Shown here: in pieces, positions 59,745-64,000 of the stretch
Position numbering within the stretch: position 1 is the first letter of the stretch
How the letters are laid out: each line of letters opens with the position of its first letter
NCBI GenBank assembly: GCA_001941075.1
Contig: MSHH01000064.1
Location: 25,463 to 89,462 of the forward strand
Direction: 5' to 3'
DNA from: Oscillospiraceae bacterium Zagget6
GTDB lineage: Bacteria; Bacillota; Clostridia; Oscillospirales; Oscillospiraceae
DNA: 64,000 bases
Translations under genes and position numbers: made by a program
The notes under the pieces: model-generated
What the model was told of the DNA's origin: nothing
Databases searched by the model: none
What the model saw: only the letters and a program-made list of their open reading frames with translations

Positions 59745-60056
59745 CTAATCGTCCCGGCAGAGGAGCCTCCGCTGGCCCTCGCTGTGGGGAATGGCCGCCA
59801 CGTAGACGTAGAGCATCCCCCGAAAGGCGTTCCGCGCCCCGCCGTGGAAGCGGACGCCGCCAAAGAGGGCGATCAAATCCGCCGCGTTGTCCGCCTGCTC
59901 CAGCGCGGCCAGCCGCCGGGCCACCCATTGCAGGTTGGCGGTCTTTTCCGGGCCGTCCGGCAGCGCCTCCTGGTTTGCCTGTACGGAACGGAGAAGCTCC
60001 TGCATCCGTCTGCGGATGTCCTCCGCCTCTCTGACCTGTTGTTTTGTACCGCGCAT
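59745..60056 (-). CDS. Hypothetical protein, 103 aa
   Basis: ORF directly downstream of and co-directional with Spo0A_C-like gene. Confidence 0.5.
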   Translation of the reverse strand: MRGTKQQVREAEDIRRRMQELLRSVQANQEALPDGPEKTANLQWVARRLAALEQADNAADLIALFGGVRFHGGARNAFRGMLYVYVAAIPHSEGQRRLLCRDD

Positions 60057-60062
60057 ACCGAT

Positions 60063-60446
60063 TTAAAATAGCAGCTCCGGCGACTGTTCCACCACCTGGT
60101 AGAACGGCGTATCCAGGTGGACGTAAAAGGCCAGATAGAACAGCATTTCCTTCGGTCCCTGCTTCTCCGGCAGCGTTCGCCCGATGATGCGGGCCAGGCT
60201 TGCGCTGTCCCCCGTCTCCCAGCAGCAGTTGGCAATGCGCTCCACCTGCCGGGCGACGCTCTGAGGCCGCTGGCCCAGCTGCTCCGCAACCGCAGGGTAC
60301 ACGTCCTGGTTGACCTGGATCTGGCTCATGGGTATCTTTTTCACAAACAGCAGCTCTATTACCTGGTCAACAGCGCAGGCCAGCGCGGTGACGCTGCGCC
60401 GGGTGGGGCCGAGGATCGTGCGGATGACCGCCTCTGACTTTGTCAT
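60063..60446 (-). CDS. Stand-alone Spo0A C-terminal-domain-like protein
   Basis: NQDVYPAVAEQLGQRPQSVARQVERIANCCWETGD resembles Spo0A effector HTH; no receiver domain. Confidence 0.6.
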   Translation of the reverse strand: MTKSEAVIRTILGPTRRSVTALACAVDQVIELLFVKKIPMSQIQVNQDVYPAVAEQLGQRPQSVARQVERIANCCWETGDSASLARIIGRTLPEKQGPKEMLFYLAFYVHLDTPFYQVVEQSPELLF

Positions 60447-60552
60447 AAGAACGCTCCTTTTCAGCGGATTGCCCTTATGATATAATAGCTTTACAGGAAC
60501 GCGACAGAATACGACATAATACGACAAATTATTTCGCGTTTAAAAAGCGCCA

Positions 60553-60589
60553 ACGGGGAGGCTGACCGGCAAACGGACAGCCTCCCCGA
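60553..60589 (-). terminator. rex terminator
   Basis: GGGGAGGCTG...CAGCCTCCCC. Confidence 0.65.
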
Positions 60590-60658
60590 AGCGTTGATAC
60601 ATTATATAAATTAGAATATCACATATCGCATTGCCTTGCCGGGCGTTGCGGAACCGTG

Positions 60659-61285
60659 TCACTCAGAGATCAGGTAGCTCAGCGTCAGCAGAGAATCGGC
60701 GAAGTGAACGCTCTCCACCACCACATTGGAGTCACTGACATCCAACTCAATATTGGTGAAGTTCCAGATGCCCCGGACGCCTCCGGCGATGAGCCGCTCC
60801 GCCACGCTCTGGGCGGCGTATTTGGGGACGGTCAGCACCCCGATGCTGGGCTTGTGCTCCGCCAGGTAGTCGTCCAGACTGTCCATGCTGTAGATGGGGT
60901 AGCCGTTCAACACGGTACCCACGATTTTAGGGTCCACATCGAAGGCGGCGGACAGGGAAAAGCCGTTTTTGTTGAAGTGGAAGTTGCGCATCAGCGCCCG
61001 GCCCAGGTTGCCCGCCCCCACCAGGACGGAGGTGTAACCGGCGTTCATGCCCAAAATATCAGAGAGCGCCTGGCGCAGGTCCGCGACGTTGTAGCCATAC
61101 CCCTGCTGTCCGAACTCACCAAAACAGCTCAGGTCCTGGCGGATCTGGGAAGCGGTGACGCCCATGCTCTCCCCCAGCGCGGAGGAGGAAATGCGCACCG
61201 TGCCCTCTCGATAGAGTGTGTCCAGTGTGCGGTAATAACGGGGGAGCCGTCGGATGACTGCGTTGGATACCTTGCCCTTTTTCAT
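60659..61285 (-). CDS. rex: Redox-sensing transcriptional repressor Rex
   Basis: SNAVIRRLPRYYRTLDTLYREGTVRISSSALGESMGVTASQIRQDLSCFGEFGQQGYGY; VGAGNLGRAL. Confidence 0.96.
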   Translation of the reverse strand: MKKGKVSNAVIRRLPRYYRTLDTLYREGTVRISSSALGESMGVTASQIRQDLSCFGEFGQQGYGYNVADLRQALSDILGMNAGYTSVLVGAGNLGRALMRNFHFNKNGFSLSAAFDVDPKIVGTVLNGYPIYSMDSLDDYLAEHKPSIGVLTVPKYAAQSVAERLIAGGVRGIWNFTNIELDVSDSNVVVESVHFADSLLTLSYLISE

Positions 61286-61341
61286 ATTTAATAGCGCTCC
61301 TATCTGTGTGGTTCTTTCCCTCATGTGAGATTTTTTCTTTT

Positions 61342-61381
61342 ATTTTAATGGATTCCCATGAGTTTGTCAACTTTTTAACGA
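61342..61381 (-). promoter_or_regulatory. rex promoter with overlapping Rex-box-like operator
   Basis: TTGTCAA-CTTT-TTAACGA (61364-61381); minus-strand promoter TTGACA-N17-TAAAAT. Confidence 0.65.
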
Positions 61382-61648
61382 AGGTTTTCTTGACATTTTT
61401 GCGGAAATCTTAGAAAAAAGATATTAATAGAAGTGAAAAACCAATACAAACCGGAGAATAGCAGGGCAAAATTATAAATCGTCGCTCTCTCCCTGCACTG
61501 TGGCGGAGAAGAAACGCCCACCCGCTTTCGGACAAAATCCCGCCTTTGGGGAAATTGGCGTTTTGCCGATTGCAAAACCTTTCGGCAGCAGGTACAATAA
61601 ATTCATCGGCAGTTTCACGGCGCGGTAGCGCAGACAAGGAGCAGTTGT

Positions 61649-62956
61649 ATGGATTTTAACATGGGATACCAGCTTTTGTGGCTGTTTTTCATTTATTCCC
61701 TTTTGGGCTGGATAGGCGAGTCCATTTACGCCGCCGTCCGGCAGAAGCAGTTCGTCAACCGGGGCCTGTTAAACGGCCCCCTGTGCTGCATCTACGGTGT
61801 GGCGGCCCTCGTGTTCTCCCTGGGCTTGCAGGAGTTGGACACCGCGCCGGTGTTCCTGTTCCTTGGCTCAGCGATTTTGGGCGGGTTCATCGAGTGGCTG
61901 ACCGGCCGCCTGCTGGAGCGGTTCTTCCACCGGCGCTGGTGGGACTACTCCCGCCGCCGGTTCAATCTGGACGGCTACGTGTCGCTGGAGTCCTTCCTGC
62001 TGTGGGGCGTGGGTGGCACGCTGGGCATTCTGTTCGTCAACCCCCTGCTGCTGACCGGCTTTGCCATGCTGCCCCAGCGGGTGGTGCGGATCGCGCTGCT
62101 GGTGGTGCTGGGGCTGAGCATCGTGGACGCTGTGGGGACAGTCTGCGCCCTGTTGGGCCTGGAGCGGCAGGAGCGGCAGCTCCAGCAGGAGATCAACGCC
62201 CGCTTGCAGGAAAGCTCTAACCGGCTCAATGCCTGGATCGTCCGCCGGGTCAGTCGGAGAATGAAGGCCGCCCACCCCAGCGCCGCCAGGCGGTTCCGCC
62301 GCCCGTCGGACGAAACGGTGTTCGCCTCCGGCTGTGGCTTTTATAAGGTGGTGTGGCTGTTCGTCCTGGGGTCCCTGCTGGGGGACATCGCGGAGACCAT
62401 TTTCTGCCGCTTCTCCATGGGCTACTGGATGAGCCGCAGCAGTCTGGTCTGGGGACCGTTCAGCATCGTCTGGGGCTTCGCCCTGGCGGTGGGCACCGTT
62501 ATGCTCTACAACTACCGGGACCGCTCCGACAGTTTTCTGTTTCTGTTCGGCACCTTTTTGGGGGGCGCGTATGAGTACCTGTGCAGCGTCCTCTCCGAGC
62601 TGGCCTTTGACAAGGTGTTCTGGGACTACAGCGAGATCCCCTTCAACCTGGGCGGGCGCATCAACCTGCTGTACTGCTTTTTCTGGGGCATCGCGGCGGT
62701 GCTGTGGCTGAAATATGTCTATCCCGTCGCCGCCAAGTGGATCGAGCGCATCCCCATCCGGGTGGGTACGGTGCTGACCTGGGTGATGGTGGTGTTCATG
62801 GTGTGCAACATGGCGGTGTCCTTCTTGGCGCTGGTGCGCAGTTCCCAGCGGGAGACCGGCGTAGAAGCTGCCAACATCGTGCAGGAGCTACTGGATGAAT
62901 ATTACAGCGACGAGGTGCTGGACGTGATTTATCCGGCGGCCCAGTCCACCCGGTAA
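61649..62956 (+). CDS. Putative ABC transporter permease (CmpB-like), internally duplicated
   Basis: FFIYSLLGWIGESIYAAVRQKQFVNRGLLNGPLCCIYG and VLGSLLGDIAETIFCRFSMGYWMSRSSLVWGPFSIVWG. Confidence 0.83.
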   Translation: MDFNMGYQLLWLFFIYSLLGWIGESIYAAVRQKQFVNRGLLNGPLCCIYGVAALVFSLGLQELDTAPVFLFLGSAILGGFIEWLTGRLLERFFHRRWWDYSRRRFNLDGYVSLESFLLWGVGGTLGILFVNPLLLTGFAMLPQRVVRIALLVVLGLSIVDAVGTVCALLGLERQERQLQQEINARLQESSNRLNAWIVRRVSRRMKAAHPSAARRFRRPSDETVFASGCGFYKVVWLFVLGSLLGDIAETIFCRFSMGYWMSRSSLVWGPFSIVWGFALAVGTVMLYNYRDRSDSFLFLFGTFLGGAYEYLCSVLSELAFDKVFWDYSEIPFNLGGRINLLYCFFWGIAAVLWLKYVYPVAAKWIERIPIRVGTVLTWVMVVFMVCNMAVSFLALVRSSQRETGVEAANIVQELLDEYYSDEVLDVIYPAAQSTR

Positions 62957-63051
62957 AAGTGGTGAAAGAACCGCTGCTCTGTGGGATATTTTTCAGACTT
63001 GAATTGCAATAGCAAGTTGCAATAGTTTTCAGTGATGCTCGTTGGTAGATG

Positions 63052-63104
63052 CGTTTGGGTTTCACGGAGGGAGGGCGTAGCCCGACCGGAGAGGAACCCA
63101 AACG
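63052..63104. repeat. Inverted repeat/hairpin downstream of IS30 transposase
   Basis: CGTTTGGGTT (63052-63061) / AACCCAAACG (63095-63104). Confidence 0.55.
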
Positions 63105-63113
63105 TGCGGCTGC

Positions 63114-64000
63114 TCAGGCGGCGTAAATACGATCCAGTTCCTGTTCGAACAGTTCCTCCGGTGTCCGATAGCCCAGGATTTTTCTTGGCAAAGCATTGAT
63201 TCGGTCAGCAAAGAATTGAATGTCCTCTTCGCTGTAGTCTGCTATACTCTCGCCCTTTGGAATAAACCGCCGAAGCATTCGGTTGTGGCATTCGTTCGTA
63301 CCTCGTTCCCAGGAGGAATATGGATGCGCAAAGTATACCTTTACGTCAGCTTTTTTCAATTCGGACAGTCTGGTAAACTCTGAGCCGTTGTCAGCAGTAA
63401 TGGTTTGGAATACTTTTGAGAAGTGCTCACCGTATTCTGCTTTCAATTTTTCCATCGCTTCCATCATGGCATCTGCGGAGTGATTCGGAAGTTTCAGCCA
63501 GATGGACACCCGCAGTTTCCTCTCTGTCAGGGTCATAACGCAGGGCTCCATGGCCGCCTTTTTTCCAAGCACGGAATCAATTTCCCAGTTCCCAAAATCC
63601 TTTCTATTTTCTACACTTTCCTCGCGTAAATCAATGCTGTCACCCAGTTTTTTCTTGTTTTCACGAACTTTTCGTTCCTTCGTGTTCCGGCTCACCTTTT
63701 CAGGTAAATCAATGTTTTTCAGGGCGATTATTCCCAAGTCAATATAATTGTAGAGCGTTTTAGTACACACCATTTCTTCCCGCCGGAACAGACCAGTCTC
63801 CAAAGCATGACCCCAGCAGGCATCCAACGACCACCCTTCTTCTCGAACCATTTTTTCCACATACCGAAGGAATGGCACTGTCTCCAGGCAGCGGTACTTC
63901 CGGGTGCTGCTGCGACGGTTCTTCCTGTACTTCTCTTCACTAGCCTTAGCCTTGTACCGGGATACCTTCCCATCGTAAAGAAGTACTGTCCCACGCTGAA
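63114..64000 (-). mobile_element. IS30-family transposase, N-terminus beyond window edge
   Basis: FGNWEIDSVLGKKAAMEPCVMTLTERKLRVSIWLK; TADNGSEFTRL; FAHPYSSWERGTNECHNRMLRRFIPKG; frame stays open to 64000 (QRGTVLLYDGKVSRYKAKASEEKYRKNRRSSTRKYRCLETVPFLRY). Confidence 0.92.

Noticed and set aside
63728-63994. 88-aa minus-strand ORF at the right edge
   Set aside because: Out-of-frame reading of the IS30 transposase N-terminal region; the true frame stays open to the window end.

Overview
This 64 kb window looks like the chromosome of a high-GC spore-forming Clostridia (probably Oscillospiraceae; inferred from gene content). Housekeeping blocks: mglBAC; mreB; der-plsY-gpsA; rpmF-yceD; dxr-cdsA-uppS-frr-pyrH; carAB; rex. 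Accessory or unusual content: (1) a capsule/EPS locus at 9.5-23.2 kb with an embedded acyl-activation module (two tandem AMP-ligases, ACP, esterase, membrane acyltransferase), a fused Wzz/BY-kinase followed by a Tyr/Glu-rich protein, and two decaying glycosyltransferase pseudogenes; (2) an AT-rich island at 27.5-29.5 kb encoding a three-gene module (STAS-like/HATPase, DUF4325-like, PIN-like nuclease) behind its own promoter and an inverted-repeat operator, the best candidate for an undescribed system; (3) a structured, terminator-bearing leader behind a consensus promoter upstream of a ygjV-like gene; (4) a 54-aa membrane Cys/Gly-rich protein missed by the ORF track; (5) a family of intergenic elements built from degenerate 7-nt-period arrays, often as inverted pairs, plus a shared GTCAAGCGG core; (6) a multidomain CoA-disulfide-reductase-like/rhodanese/siroheme-reductase/ferredoxin fusion. 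An IS30-family transposase runs off the right edge. All calls were made by reading sequence and translations; no database search was run.
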